Position numbers and translations under genes: made by a program. 55,165 nt of DNA from the NCBI GenBank assembly GCA_021846565.1, contig JAJZWS010000015.1, forward strand, positions 1 to 55,165, written 5' to 3'. Shown here piece after piece: positions 26,097 to 34,594 of the stretch. The number at the start of each line of letters is the position of its first letter. Position 1 is the first letter of the stretch. This DNA comes from Bacillota bacterium. Its GTDB lineage: Bacteria; Bacillota; Sulfobacillia; Sulfobacillales; JAIMBI01. The notes below the pieces were generated by a model. The model was not told where the DNA came from. It saw only the letters and a program-made list of their open reading frames with translations, and did not search any database.

Positions 26097-27093
26097 CTCT
26101 CACCTCGGTTCGCCGGGACGCGAGCGCGGATGCGGGGGACGACGTCACGGCCAAAAGCCTCCACCGTTTGAATGAAGTCCAAGAAGGCGCGTCGCACGAG
26201 GTTCACGCCCACCGCCCGCAGCACCCCGATGCGCTGCGCCGCCTGTAGGGGTGTGCCCATGAGCCCGGCCTTGAAGCCACGGCACCAGGTCTTCGCAGCG
26301 TGAGCGGGCCCACCTGCCCTGTCCGTCCCGTGTGGCCTGGCCGGCTTGTGTCGCCACCTTCCCAAATTCGCGCACCTTCGGCACCAGCGTGGAACACGAT
26401 GTGACAGCACCTGTCGGGCGCCTGCCTCCTCGGCCCGCGCAATGACCAAGGCATTGACCGCAAACCGGATCTGGTCCTGAGGGCTGTAGCCTCGAGGCTG
26501 TCCCCCTTCTTGCAGTACGAGTCGCTGCCCGTCCCGGCCATCTCCCGGGCCGCCGTGACGTTTCCCCCCTGGAACATCTCCGGGTGCGGCTTCTGCCCCA
26601 CTTCGGATCCAGTGGAGTGCCGCTGATTCGCTGGAAGTCGCCATCACATGTGAACGCTTCGTCGGTCCACAGCCCTTCACCCCCGGATGAACTCGACCGA
26701 CCGGCGGTATCGATTGTCGTGGTCCAGCCACGGTTCACCCGACCCCGTGACTTCCCCTTGAATCCACCCACGACGTTCAGGTTCAGACGACCCCACTGAC
26801 CCCACGGATTGTTCCGCCGTAGCAATCACCTTGGCCACCACGACCCGGATGAGCTTAAACCGCTCCGTCACGGTGGCCAGCGCCACCGCCGTGCTGATCG
26901 CCTCCAGCTGCTTGTCGACCCGGTAGCGGGCAAAGAAGTGCCCCTGCGCCAATGCATCGTCAAACCCGACTGCGCCCACGACCCGGGCCAGGCACCGACG
27001 GTCGCCACACAACCCGTCGGTGCGCGTCGGCAGCTTGGTCACTTCCAGCCGCCCGCTCACATGGGAACACCAGTACGCCAATTTGCGATCCAC
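26097..27093 (-). pseudogene. LLM-class flavin monooxygenase (SfnG/SsuD-like), heavily frameshifted
   Basis: The GTG at 27093 follows GGGAGGG. Family pieces lie in order but in changing frames: LAYWCSHVSGRLEVTKLPTR, LEAISTAVALATVTERFKLI, GRLNLNVVGG, GEPWLDHDNRYRRSVEFIRG, DEAFTCDGDFQRI, KPHPEMFQGGNVTAAREMAG, RFAVNALVIARAEEAGAR and LDFIQTVEAFGRDVVPRIRA. This is the layout of dimethylsulfone or alkanesulfonate monooxygenases, which release sulfite from organosulfur compounds under sulfur starvation. Numerous indels make it non-functional. The SAM-I riboswitch upstream fits the sulfur role. Confidence 0.85.
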
Positions 27094-27140
27094 CGCCTTC
27101 CCTCCCCTTCTCCCTGACTGGCGACGCGCCGCGTCCCAAG

Positions 27141-27307
27141 AAAAACCCCCGAAGCCCGAAAGGACAGAGGTGCCAGAGCGGGGACGCCCCTCTCATCTCC
27201 CGGATTGCCATCCGCAGGAGTTGGCACCGTGGCCCGCCAGGCCGGCCGGTTGCTGCAGCGTCATCGGGCCAGTCCTTGCAATACACCGATGGATACCTCA
27301 TGGGGCG
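27141..27307 (-). promoter_or_regulatory. SAM-I (S-box) riboswitch, possibly degenerate
   Basis: On the minus strand the S-box core is clear: GGACTGGCCCGATGA, then GCAACCGG, then GGTGCCAACTCCTGCGG and GAGATGAGAGG, in correct order and spacing. The outer P1 helix pairs CGCCCC (27307-27302) with GGGGCG (27190-27185). Downstream is the usual terminator tract (CCTCTGTCCTTTCGGG... then TTTTT at 27145-27141), but its 3' arm no longer matches well. High S-adenosylmethionine would normally stop transcription of the organosulfur monooxygenase gene that starts 48 bases further on. The J1/2 segment differs from consensus. Confidence 0.88.
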
Positions 27308-27507
27308 TTCCTTGGCGCCTGGGACGCATCCGCGTTCCCGGAGCGACCGGGCCCGCGCGGCCGCGCCCACAACCCCCCACCCACCGAGCCGCCTCGTTTA
27401 TGATAGGCGGGCGGCGCGGACCAGCTCACGGGTCCGCCGTCCGGCCAGCGGGCGTCAGCTGCCCTGCGGCCCTCGGCGGCTTCTGACAGAAAGAAGGGGA
27501 GCGAGCC

Positions 27508-28312
27508 ATGACGGTGTCGTTGACGGTCGACCTGGCGCGGCGATTGGAGTGGGGGATGGCGGCCGCGAATCCGCGGGTGCTGACCGCGCTCCACCAGGTG
27601 GCGCCCAGCCACCCCGGGGCGCTGCTGACGCGCCAGGGGGTGACGGCGGTCTACGGCGGTCCGGGATTCCCCTTAAACCAGGCGGTTGGCGTCGGCATGG
27701 AGGGGCCGGTCTCCCCGGATTTGGCGGGCGCCATCGAGGTATTTTATGGAACTCATCATGCCTCGGTCGTCCGGGTCGCATCGCTCGCCCACCCCACGGC
27801 ATTCTCCGTGACCGCCGACCGAGGCTATCATCACCAATCTGGGCCACCGGTGGGTGCCGAACTTGACCCGTTGGCGGCCCGCCGGGGCGCGGCCCGACCC
27901 CCGGGTGCGGGTGGCTGAGCCACTCGACGAACTGGTTTGGGCCCGCACCGTGGACGCGGGATTCGCCGACACCGAGAACGCCCCACCAGAGGACGGCCTG
28001 GCACTGTCGCGGGCGTTCTTTCGGATGGGCGGCGGTGCCGTCCCGGTGCTGGCCGTGCAGGAGGGTGTAGCCGCCGCCGGGATGCTGGACGTGGACGGGG
28101 ACGTGGCGGCGCTATTCGCCACCGCCACCCGGCCCGCCTACCGACGGAGGGGTTTACAGGCGGCGCTGCTGGACTTTCGGCTGCGGATGGCGCAGGAGCG
28201 GGGGTGCACCCTCGCCACCATCGAGACCGACCCCGGGTCGGCGTCCCAGCGCAACGTCGAACGCGCGGGCTTCCGGATGGCTTACGTGGCCGCATCGTTG
28301 CTTCGTCCGTAG
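27508..28312 (+). pseudogene. GNAT N-acetyltransferase, one frameshift
   Basis: The ATG at 27508 follows GGGGAGCG. The first frame (to about 27825) gives the N-terminal domain (LEWGMAAANPRVLTALHQV, GGPGFPLNQAVGVGMEGP). It then shifts by one base around TATCATCACC to a second frame that continues ITNLGHRWVPNLTRW and contains the acetyl-CoA-binding GNAT core: AVQEGVAAAGMLDVDGDVAAL, ATRPAYRRRGLQAALLDFRL and NVERAGFRMAYV. A single indel would restore a protein of about 268 residues. Substrate unknown. Confidence 0.8.
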
Positions 28313-28389
28313 CGGCAGCCCCACAGCGGGCCCGGTGCGGGGGCGCGGCGGCCGTGGCCAGGGGGAAAGCGCGGGCGGGGGAGGATGCC

Positions 28390-28905
28390 ATGGAGTACAC
28401 CGTGCGGCCCATTTTGGATCCGCGGCGGAAGGCTGCCATCACGGAAGACGTGCTTCGCGCTGCCCGAGTGGTTTGGCATCGAGGCGGCCATCGCGGAGTA
28501 CGTCCCCGAAGTCCCGGCCATGGCCTATCGGGCCGGTTGGGTGTCCGATCGTCCCGTGGGATTTCCGGCTCTCAAGCGGCACAACGCATACACGACCGAG
28601 ATTTATTGCATGGGCATTCGGCCCGAGGTGCACCACGCCGGCCTGGGCAGCGCGCGGGTGGCGGCCTGCGAAGCGCACAGCGTGAAGGGCGGGGCGGAGT
28701 TCCTCACGGTCAAGACGCTCGACGCCTCTCGACAGCCTATGCCAAGACACGGGCGTTCTACCTCGCTCGGGGGTTTCGTCCGCTCGAGGCGTTCCCCACG
28801 CTGCGGGACGAGGCGAATCCCTGTCTCTTCATGGCCAAGGCTTTAGCCCCACCGTCTGACACGGATCCCGCGCGTCGTGCCGCCGCGGGCGGACAGGGCT
28901 TGTGA
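28390..28905 (+). pseudogene. GNAT N-acetyltransferase, two frameshifts
   Basis: It starts MEYTVRPILDPRRKAAITED in one frame. Near 28460 it moves by one base to LPEWFGIEAAIAEYVPEV, then VGFPALKRHNAYTTEIYCMG (with core GIRPEVHHAGLG). Near 28735 it returns to the first frame for YAKTRAFYLARGFRPLEAF and FPTLRDEANPCLFMAKAL. The assembled sequence is a familiar Firmicute GNAT of about 160 residues. The two opposite shifts argue for real decay or paired errors. It follows the other broken GNAT gene by 77 bases. Confidence 0.82.
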
Positions 28906-29001
28906 GACGCTCTCCCGTCCCGCGCGGTGACGCACGGTCCCGGCGGGGTTCACGCACCGCACAGCACCGGACAATTCGCCGAGTGATAATACTCGCGCGA
29001 T

Positions 29002-29038
29002 CACGCAGGACACCGCACTCAGGGCGGTGTCCTGCGTG
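29002..29038 (-). terminator. Perfect 15-bp hairpin after the DUF1540 gene
   Basis: Bases 29002-29016 and 29024-29038 are perfect reverse complements with a 7-nt loop. It begins 13 bases beyond the DUF1540 stop on the minus strand and would also face the plus-strand GNAT remnant. There is no U-tract, so it may be a 3' end-protecting hairpin rather than a classical terminator. Confidence 0.6.
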
Positions 29039-29050
29039 AAGCCGGCCAGC

Positions 29051-29245
29051 TTAGTGCTTCGGGTCGAAACTGGCGCAGAAGGTGTCGCGCTCCTGCAGCG
29101 GGCTGGATCCGCCTACGACATTGGAGAGCCCGCTCCCTTTGCTGGCGGACTGCTGCACCCAGATTTCCTGCAGGTTGCAGTTGTCCCCATTCGCCCAGTG
29201 CAGGCACTCGGTCACTTTACACTTGATGCTCTGCTGTCCGGCCAC
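29051..29245 (-). CDS. DUF1540 small cysteine-motif protein
   Basis: A 64-residue protein with the DUF1540 cysteine pattern: IKCKVTECLHWANGDNCNLQEIWV followed at a distance by DTFCASF, four cysteines likely to bind one metal. GTG at 29245 is chosen because GGGGAGGTGG lies five bases upstream. A GTG at 29254 is inside that site. DUF1540 proteins are common in spore-forming Firmicutes and of unknown function. It is intact although its neighbours are broken. Confidence 0.85.
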   Translation of the reverse strand: MAGQQSIKCKVTECLHWANGDNCNLQEIWVQQSASKGSGLSNVVGGSSPLQERDTFCASFDPKH

Positions 29246-29576
29246 ATTAGCCACCTCCCCAGTTTCTTGCGATACCCGTGCTAGGGTTCACCGGCGCGCC
29301 GATTTTTAGCGCACCCCACCACGAGACACACGATGGCGGGTTCCGTGGTGTCGGCGCCCCACCTCTCGGCGGCCATGCGGCCGCGCCATGCTGCCTGGGC
29401 CGTAGGCGGGCCGGGGAGAGGAGCCTTGTCCGCCGTTTTCATCGGACCACATGGGAAATATGGGCGTACGCCGGCTGGAACGGCAGGCCATTGGAGACTG
29501 GGGCACGTTACCATAGGTGCCGTGACGAACCGTCCCAGCACCCCGTCAGAGAGTCCCCGCGCGTCTGGAGAGAGAT
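29246..29576. other. Intergenic region
   Basis: This region lies between the divergent DUF1540 and Rpn-type genes. I see no gene, no riboswitch pattern and no clear promoter pair. The reading frames crossing it have no family resemblance. Confidence 0.4.
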
Positions 29577-30550
29577 GTGAGGCACGTGTCCTTCAAGCAT
29601 CTGAACCGCCACGCGAAAAACATCGCCCAGAAAGAACTGGTGCGGGTCTTGGCCGATGCGGCCTTGGAGTGGTACGGCATCGACAGCTCCCCCATCGTGC
29701 AGGGGCTGCCCTCCAACGTTCCCCGCGTGGCGGCCCACGAAGCCGTGGTCGATTCTGTGTTCCTCGCCGACGACGGCCACTTGGTCCACTTGGAGTTTCA
29801 GTCCACGCCCGAGCCCGACCGGTACCGGTTCTTGGGATATGCCAGCGCCTTGGCCACCACCCACCGCGCCCCTGTGCAGGTGGTGGTATACCTCACCGGC
29901 CGCACCCCGCCACCGCGGTGCTCGACGCACGCAGTATCCGGTTTTCGGAGGAGTTTGTCCTCATCGGGACGCGGGACGGCGTCGCGGTGGAGGAGCGGCT
30001 GCACCGCTTGGTGGACAGCGGATCGGCGTGGAACGGTGCCGGCCTGTTGGGCCTCGCGTACTGGCCCTTTATGCGCCATCCGAGGCGACGCAGTCGGCGC
30101 GCGCGACCTGGGCGGTCAAGACGGCCGCCGGGCTGCCCCGTGACCCGGGCCTGGCCGCCATGGGCTGGTCGTGGCGCTCGCCACTCCCTTTTTATCGAAC
30201 GCCGACGTAAACTACGTGCAGGAGGTGTTGCGGATGAGCCGCTTGATGCGCGAGCTCACCCAGGAAGCCGAGGACCGCGGCCGACACCAAGGACATCAGG
30301 CTGGCCTGCAGGAGGGCCGGCAACAGGGCCTGAAAGAGGGCCTGAAAGAGGGCCTGAAAGAAGGACGCCAGGAAGGACGAAGCGAGGGCCAGACCCGCTT
30401 GCTGGAGATTCAGTTGACCCAGCGCTTTGGTGCGTTGCCCGAGGCCGTCCGCTCGCGTCTGACAGCCCTGTCGGCCAGTCAAGTCGAGGCCCTCGCGTTG
30501 CGACTGGTGACCCCTGGACGGCGTCATGGCGGAACGGCAAGTCCTGTAGC
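29577..30550 (+). pseudogene. Rpn/YhgA-like PD-(D/E)XK nuclease family protein, three frameshifts
   Basis: The GTG at 29577 opens FKHLNRHAKNIAQKELVRVL and reaches the nuclease core (VVDSVFLADDGHLVHLEFQS, Asp and Glu-x-Gln), then GYASALATTHRAPVQVVVYL. The protein continues in three further frames in turn: RSIRFSEEFVLIGTRDGVAVEERL; ATWAVKTAAGLPRDPG; then NADVNYVQEVLRMSRLMREL with a Gly-Glu-Lys-rich repeat and LLEIQLTQRFGALPEAVRSR. This C-terminus resembles the DUF4351-type tail of Rpn proteins. Such proteins are implicated in recombination, mobile DNA or phage defence. With three shifts it is very probably dead. Confidence 0.75.
30326..30361 (+). repeat. Three perfect 12-bp tandem repeats
   Basis: GGGCCTGAAAGA occurs three times in a row. 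It encodes the LKEG repeats in the C-terminal region of the broken Rpn-type gene, and continues imperfectly on both sides as QEGR-type units. Confidence 0.85.
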
Positions 30551-31185
30551 CCACCGGCGCCTCCTGGCGGGGCCGCAGGTCGCATCCCCACGCCGGACTC
30601 CACCCGATGGGGTCGCCTTGGTTGTGCCCCGTCACCGTAGGGTTGTTGCGCACGCGCACCGAAACCCGCCGCGGGCGCCGGTTCTTGTGATGCCTCCATA
30701 CTTGGGGCTGACGCCGATGACAGGCGGGACCCGGTGGGAGGCCGCCGAGGGGGACGGCTGGCTGGCTGGTTCGGTCGGCGGAGGGCACTGCGCCGGCCCC
30801 AAGACTGCTCGCGCAGGCGGGCGCGGTCGCGATCCGGATGCTCCAGCCCTGTCCGCTCACGGACATCGCTTCGCCCGTCAGCCCCAGACGGCGCGGGCGT
30901 GATGAGCCAGCCGCCCGCAGTCTTTTGTCATTCGCCGCCACGAGCCCGCGGTCTGCTCGGGGTCGCGGACTGAGATCCGGACCGGAGCCGCTCTCCAACG
31001 ACGGCTGCGCTGCGCAAACTGGCGATGAGCCTGTGCGGCAGCGGGGGTACGCGAACCTACTTGCAGGCTTGCGGGCTTGACCGCCCGGCCCTCACTTTCA
31101 CATGACGGGCCAAGCCCATGTCGTCGGGGCGCCCAGTGTGTGCTCCGCGCCCACCGGTTCCCAGGGTTTCGGTCCAGGTCGACGG
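30551..31185. other. About 635 bases without a recognised gene
   Basis: Open frames cross this stretch on both strands but give compositionally biased products with no family resemblance. It may contain remnants of a further lost gene (minus-strand fragments around 30560-30720 look protein-like but I cannot place them). The right end leads into the promoter at 31186. Confidence 0.35.
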
Positions 31186-31217
31186 TTGAGAGACACATCT
31201 CTCACGATTGATATACC
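31186..31217 (+). promoter_or_regulatory. Promoter with operator-like palindrome before the quinone reductase gene
   Basis: A -35-like TTGAGA (31186-31191) is followed by GATATA/TATACC around 31210-31217. Overlapping the -35 and spacer is a perfect inverted repeat, TGAGAGA-CACA-TCTCTCA (31187-31204). That is the position expected for a repressor or redox-responsive regulator. Confidence 0.55.
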
Positions 31218-31230
31218 AAGGAGGCTGGGC

Positions 31231-32244
31231 ATGCAAGCCATCGTGCTGACAGACTATGGTGACCCCGAGGTGCTCCGGGTCACGAGGGTGGATGATCCCG
31301 TCCCGGGTTCCGCCGACGTGCTGGTCGCCATCGAGGCCAGCGCCGTCAACCGTGCCGATGTGCTGCAGCGTCGGGGTGCGTACCCGTCGCCCGTGCCGCG
31401 GCCGCCGGCGGAAATTCCCGGACTGGAGTTCAGTGGATCAGTGGTGGCGGTAGGCTCCGCCGTCACGCGGGTGGTCGTGGGCGACGCGGTCCTGGGGCTG
31501 TTGTCCGGGGGCGGCTATGCCGAGCGTGTGGCCACGCCCGAGCGGATGGTGCTGCCAGTGCCGCCGGGCTTCACGTTTGCGGAGGCGGCCGCCTTGCCCG
31601 AAGCCTTTTTCACCGCCTACGACGCGCTTCAGCAGGTGCGCCTGGCGATGGGTGACACGGTACTGATTCACGCCGCGGCCAGTGGCGTGGGCACCAGCGC
31701 GGTGCAGCTGGCCCACCACTTGGGTGCCCGCGTGCTGGCGACCTGCTCGGCCGGCAAGATGGCCCGGGTCGAGGCCCTCGGCGCCGATGCCGTCGCCGAC
31801 TACCGCGCCGGCTCGACGCCGGACTTTGTGCGGCGGGAGACGGCGGGGCGCGGCGTGGATGCCATTTTGGACTTTGTCGGCGCCGACACTCTGGAGCAAA
31901 ACATCGAGGCGCTGGCGGTGGGCGGACGTCTCATCGTGATCGGGACCCTCTCGGGCGGCATCGCGCCCATCAACTTGTCGCACTTGATGGCCAAGCGCGC
32001 CTCGGTCACCGGCACCTTGCTCCGCAGCCGACCCCCCGAAGAAAAAATGGCGCTGACTCAGGCCATCGGGCGGCATGTCTGGCCGTTTTGGGCTGACGGG
32101 CGCATACGCCCGGTGATGGATCGGGTTTTTCCGCTGGCCGAGGCGGCCGACGCCCACCGGCGCATGGAGGCCAACCAGAACGTCGGCAAAATTGGGCTCG
32201 GCATTGGACCCGCGGCGCTGCGACCGCCGGTGGCTGGCCGATGA
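31231..32244 (+). CDS. NAD(P)H:quinone oxidoreductase, zinc-free MDR family (QOR/PIG3-like)
   Basis: A 337-residue medium-chain reductase. Residues 1-130 form the GroES-like domain (VLQRRGAYPSPVPRPPAEIPGLEFSG pattern). The Rossmann domain has VLIHAAASGVGTSAVQLA, and the C-terminus reads VGKIGLGI. The zinc ligands of alcohol dehydrogenases are absent. The PIG3-type motif RADVLQRRGAYP suggests reduction of quinones with NADPH. AAGGAGG precedes the ATG. The downstream hydrolase gene overlaps by ATGA. The palindrome in its promoter suggests induction by its substrate or by oxidants. Confidence 0.9.
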   Translation: MQAIVLTDYGDPEVLRVTRVDDPVPGSADVLVAIEASAVNRADVLQRRGAYPSPVPRPPAEIPGLEFSGSVVAVGSAVTRVVVGDAVLGLLSGGGYAERVATPERMVLPVPPGFTFAEAAALPEAFFTAYDALQQVRLAMGDTVLIHAAASGVGTSAVQLAHHLGARVLATCSAGKMARVEALGADAVADYRAGSTPDFVRRETAGRGVDAILDFVGADTLEQNIEALAVGGRLIVIGTLSGGIAPINLSHLMAKRASVTGTLLRSRPPEEKMALTQAIGRHVWPFWADGRIRPVMDRVFPLAEAADAHRRMEANQNVGKIGLGIGPAALRPPVAGR

Positions 32245-32795
32245 GCACCACGGCGCTGGTCCTGATTGACATACAGCGCGACTACTTCCCCGGCGGCCGC
32301 ATGCCGCTCTGGGAACCCGAGGCAGCGGCTGAAACCGCGGGCCGCGTGCTGGCGCGCTTCCGTCGCGCCGGGATGCCTGTGGTGCACGTGCGGCATGAGT
32401 CCAAGGCACCCGGCGCAACCTTCTTTCTCCCCGGAACCGACGGGCTCGCCTTTCATCCGGCCGTGGCGCCGACCCCGAACGAGGTGGTCATCACCAAGCA
32501 CTACCCGAATGCCTTTCGGGGAACGCCGCTGGCCACCTGGCTCCAGTCGCGCGGTGTGGCGCAGCTGGTCATCGTCGGCATGATGACCCACATGTGCATC
32601 GACACCACCGTGCGGGCGGCCGCCGACCTCGCGTTCACGAATTGGGTGGTGTCGGATGCCACGGCCACCCGCGCGCTGGCGCACGCCGGGCGGGAGATTG
32701 CCCCGGTCGAGGTGGCGGGTGCCTTTTTGGCCGCGCTGGATGGCTCGTTCGCGCGGGTGGTGGCTGCCGACGACCCACGGCTACCGGGCGTCTAG
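32241..32795 (+). CDS. Isochorismatase-like cysteine hydrolase
   Basis: A 184-residue isochorismatase-family enzyme with the Asp-Lys-Cys triad: Asp in VLIDIQRDYF, Lys in VVITKHYPNAF and Cys in GMMTHMCIDTTVRAA. This family includes nicotinamidases and other amide hydrolases; the sequence does not look like a classic nicotinamidase. It overlaps the reductase gene by four bases and so works in the same condition. Confidence 0.9.
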   Translation: MSTTALVLIDIQRDYFPGGRMPLWEPEAAAETAGRVLARFRRAGMPVVHVRHESKAPGATFFLPGTDGLAFHPAVAPTPNEVVITKHYPNAFRGTPLATWLQSRGVAQLVIVGMMTHMCIDTTVRAAADLAFTNWVVSDATATRALAHAGREIAPVEVAGAFLAALDGSFARVVAADDPRLPGV

Positions 32796-33562
32796 CCCGC
32801 TTCCAGGCGGATTTTCGTCCACTCCCAACTGAAGCCGACGGCCTCCGCGAGACGCAGGCCCGCCGTGTTGCCGGCGGCCACCTGCGTCACCGCCTGCCGG
32901 TGGCCGGTCTCGGCGCGGGCTCCCAAGCCCGCGGCCACGAGCCGCCGACCAAACCCCTGCCGTCGCACGTCGGGCAGCACTCCCAGCCACACCACCTGCA
33001 CGTCCCGGTTGGGATTTACGCGATCGGCATAAAAAGCCACCCCGCGTCCTTGGTGCCGCCACAAAAAGCCCTGGCTGCCCTCGTGCCGGTCAAAAAACTG
33101 CCAGACAACACGCCGGCCGCCCTTGGTTTTGAACACTTGGTCGTACAGCGGGCCCAGGGTCTCAGCGTCGCCGGCAGACACCGGAGTGGCGTCCCGCGGG
33201 GCAACGTGCGCGGCCGGGTCCAGGGCACTGCGCAACTGGAACATTTCCCCGACGGCCTCCAGCGCTTGGCGGTGTCCCGCCGCCAAAACGCCCGGCTGAA
33301 AGCTGTAGGCCGCCAGCACGCGGGGCTTGACCCACATGAGGGCCGCCTCGCTGGCCTCTTCGGGCGGCTCGTTGGCGTTGAGCCCCAGCACCTGGGTGAC
33401 CTCGTCCCCCACCCACGTGATGGCCCCCACCCGGTTGCCCCCGTCTTCGATCCAGCCGAAGCGCAAGCCGGCGTCATCGTACCAGGCCTCCCAGTCCCGC
33501 ACCCGAAGACCGACGCTCCATGGATCGTGCGGGGGCCGCCCCGGCACGACTTTATACGCCAA
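32792..33562 (-). CDS. GNAT-family acetyltransferase
   Basis: A 256-residue protein with a C-terminal GNAT fold: VQVVWLGVLPDVRRQGFGRRLV carries the acetyl-CoA pyrophosphate loop, then NTAGLRLAEAVGF. The N-terminal half may be a second, degenerate GNAT domain. TTG at 33562 is used, preceded by AAGGAGG. It converges on the isochorismatase gene with a 4-base overlap. Substrate unknown. Confidence 0.85.
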   Translation of the reverse strand: MAYKVVPGRPPHDPWSVGLRVRDWEAWYDDAGLRFGWIEDGGNRVGAITWVGDEVTQVLGLNANEPPEEASEAALMWVKPRVLAAYSFQPGVLAAGHRQALEAVGEMFQLRSALDPAAHVAPRDATPVSAGDAETLGPLYDQVFKTKGGRRVVWQFFDRHEGSQGFLWRHQGRGVAFYADRVNPNRDVQVVWLGVLPDVRRQGFGRRLVAAGLGARAETGHRQAVTQVAAGNTAGLRLAEAVGFSWEWTKIRLEAG

Positions 33563-33613
33563 TCCCGCGCCTCCTTCCGGTTCTTGCCACGCCCCACCGG
33601 CGTCCTTTCAGGC

Positions 33614-34594
33614 TTATGACTCCGCGTGCGGCGCCAAGAACGCGTCGCGCAGGCGGTCCCCCCGCGCCCCACCCCCCACGGCCGCCATGAGGGCGCCCAC
33701 CACGGGCTCCACCTCGGTCACGTGCGACCAGGCCCGCACCGTGGTGCGGTGCAGGGCCAAGTGAAAGGCGTCCCGCAGCAAGGGATGGGCTCCAAACCAC
33801 AGCGACCCGGCCAGCACCACTTCGACGGACCCGCCGTCGGGGTCGTGCGCCAACAGCCGCGCCGCGGCCGCGCCGGCCGACTCGCCCAGCCGTGTCCCCA
33901 TGGTGACCAGGAGATCCTGGCACACCCGGTCCCCGCGTCCCGCCTCCCGAAAAATCAGTGGGGCCAGGAGTCCCAACGTCAACTCGTCGATGCGGCCAAA
34001 ATACAGGGCGGCGGCCAGGGAGGCAAAATCCGACACCCCCAGCGCGGCGGGGATCACCTGGGCCAGGGTGGTCGCGGGCCCGCGCCCTTCATCCGCCCGA
34101 AAGGCATGATGCAACGCCATTTTCACCAGGTCGGCTCCGCCCCCCCAGTCCCCCAGCGGATAGCCCAAGCCGCCGATGTGAAAGGCCAACCCGTCCTGGT
34201 GGCGCGCCAGCACGTTGGTGCCCGTGCCCGCCAGCACCAACACGGCCATCGGGCCCGACCCGGTTCGACCGGCCGTGAGCGCAATCTCGGCGTCGTTCAC
34301 CACCGTAAAGGAAAATCCCAACCGGTCCCGAAGCGCCGCAGTCAGGCCCGCCACGTCCTCGGGGAAGTCGGCGCCGGCCATGCCCAGCACCGCCCTGGAT
34401 ACGGTGTCCGGCCCCGTGGCGGCCGATACGAGCGCCGCCGCGACTGCCTCCGCCACGGCGCCGGCGGCCGCGGTCATGCCCACCACCTGATGGTTGGAGG
34501 GGCCAGCGGTGCCGCGGCCCACCACCTGGTGGCCATCGGACACCAGGGCCACCGTGCTGGTGGCTCCGCCATCCACCCCGACAAAGCACGTCAT
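33614..34594 (-). CDS. BadF/BadG-family sugar kinase (N-acetylglucosamine kinase-like)
   Basis: A 326-residue ASKHA-fold kinase. The phosphate-1 loop GVDGGATSTVALV is at the N-terminus, then the conserved VVNDAEIALTAG, LVLAGTGTNVLA and IGGLGYPLGDWGGGADLV. This is the pattern of NagK/MurK-type kinases that phosphorylate GlcNAc or MurNAc. Its ATG overlaps the stop of the GH4 gene (ATGA). Together they suggest salvage of amino sugars or beta-glycosides; the precise sugar is not decided by sequence. Confidence 0.88.
   Translation of the reverse strand: MTCFVGVDGGATSTVALVSDGHQVVGRGTAGPSNHQVVGMTAAAGAVAEAVAAALVSAATGPDTVSRAVLGMAGADFPEDVAGLTAALRDRLGFSFTVVNDAEIALTAGRTGSGPMAVLVLAGTGTNVLARHQDGLAFHIGGLGYPLGDWGGGADLVKMALHHAFRADEGRGPATTLAQVIPAALGVSDFASLAAALYFGRIDELTLGLLAPLIFREAGRGDRVCQDLLVTMGTRLGESAGAAAARLLAHDPDGGSVEVVLAGSLWFGAHPLLRDAFHLALHRTTVRAWSHVTEVEPVVGALMAAVGGGARGDRLRDAFLAPHAES

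Noticed and set aside
29333-30640. Long plus-strand open frame of 435 codons
   Set aside because: Only a short middle section (about 29900-30085) resembles protein, and that belongs to the frameshifted Rpn-type gene.
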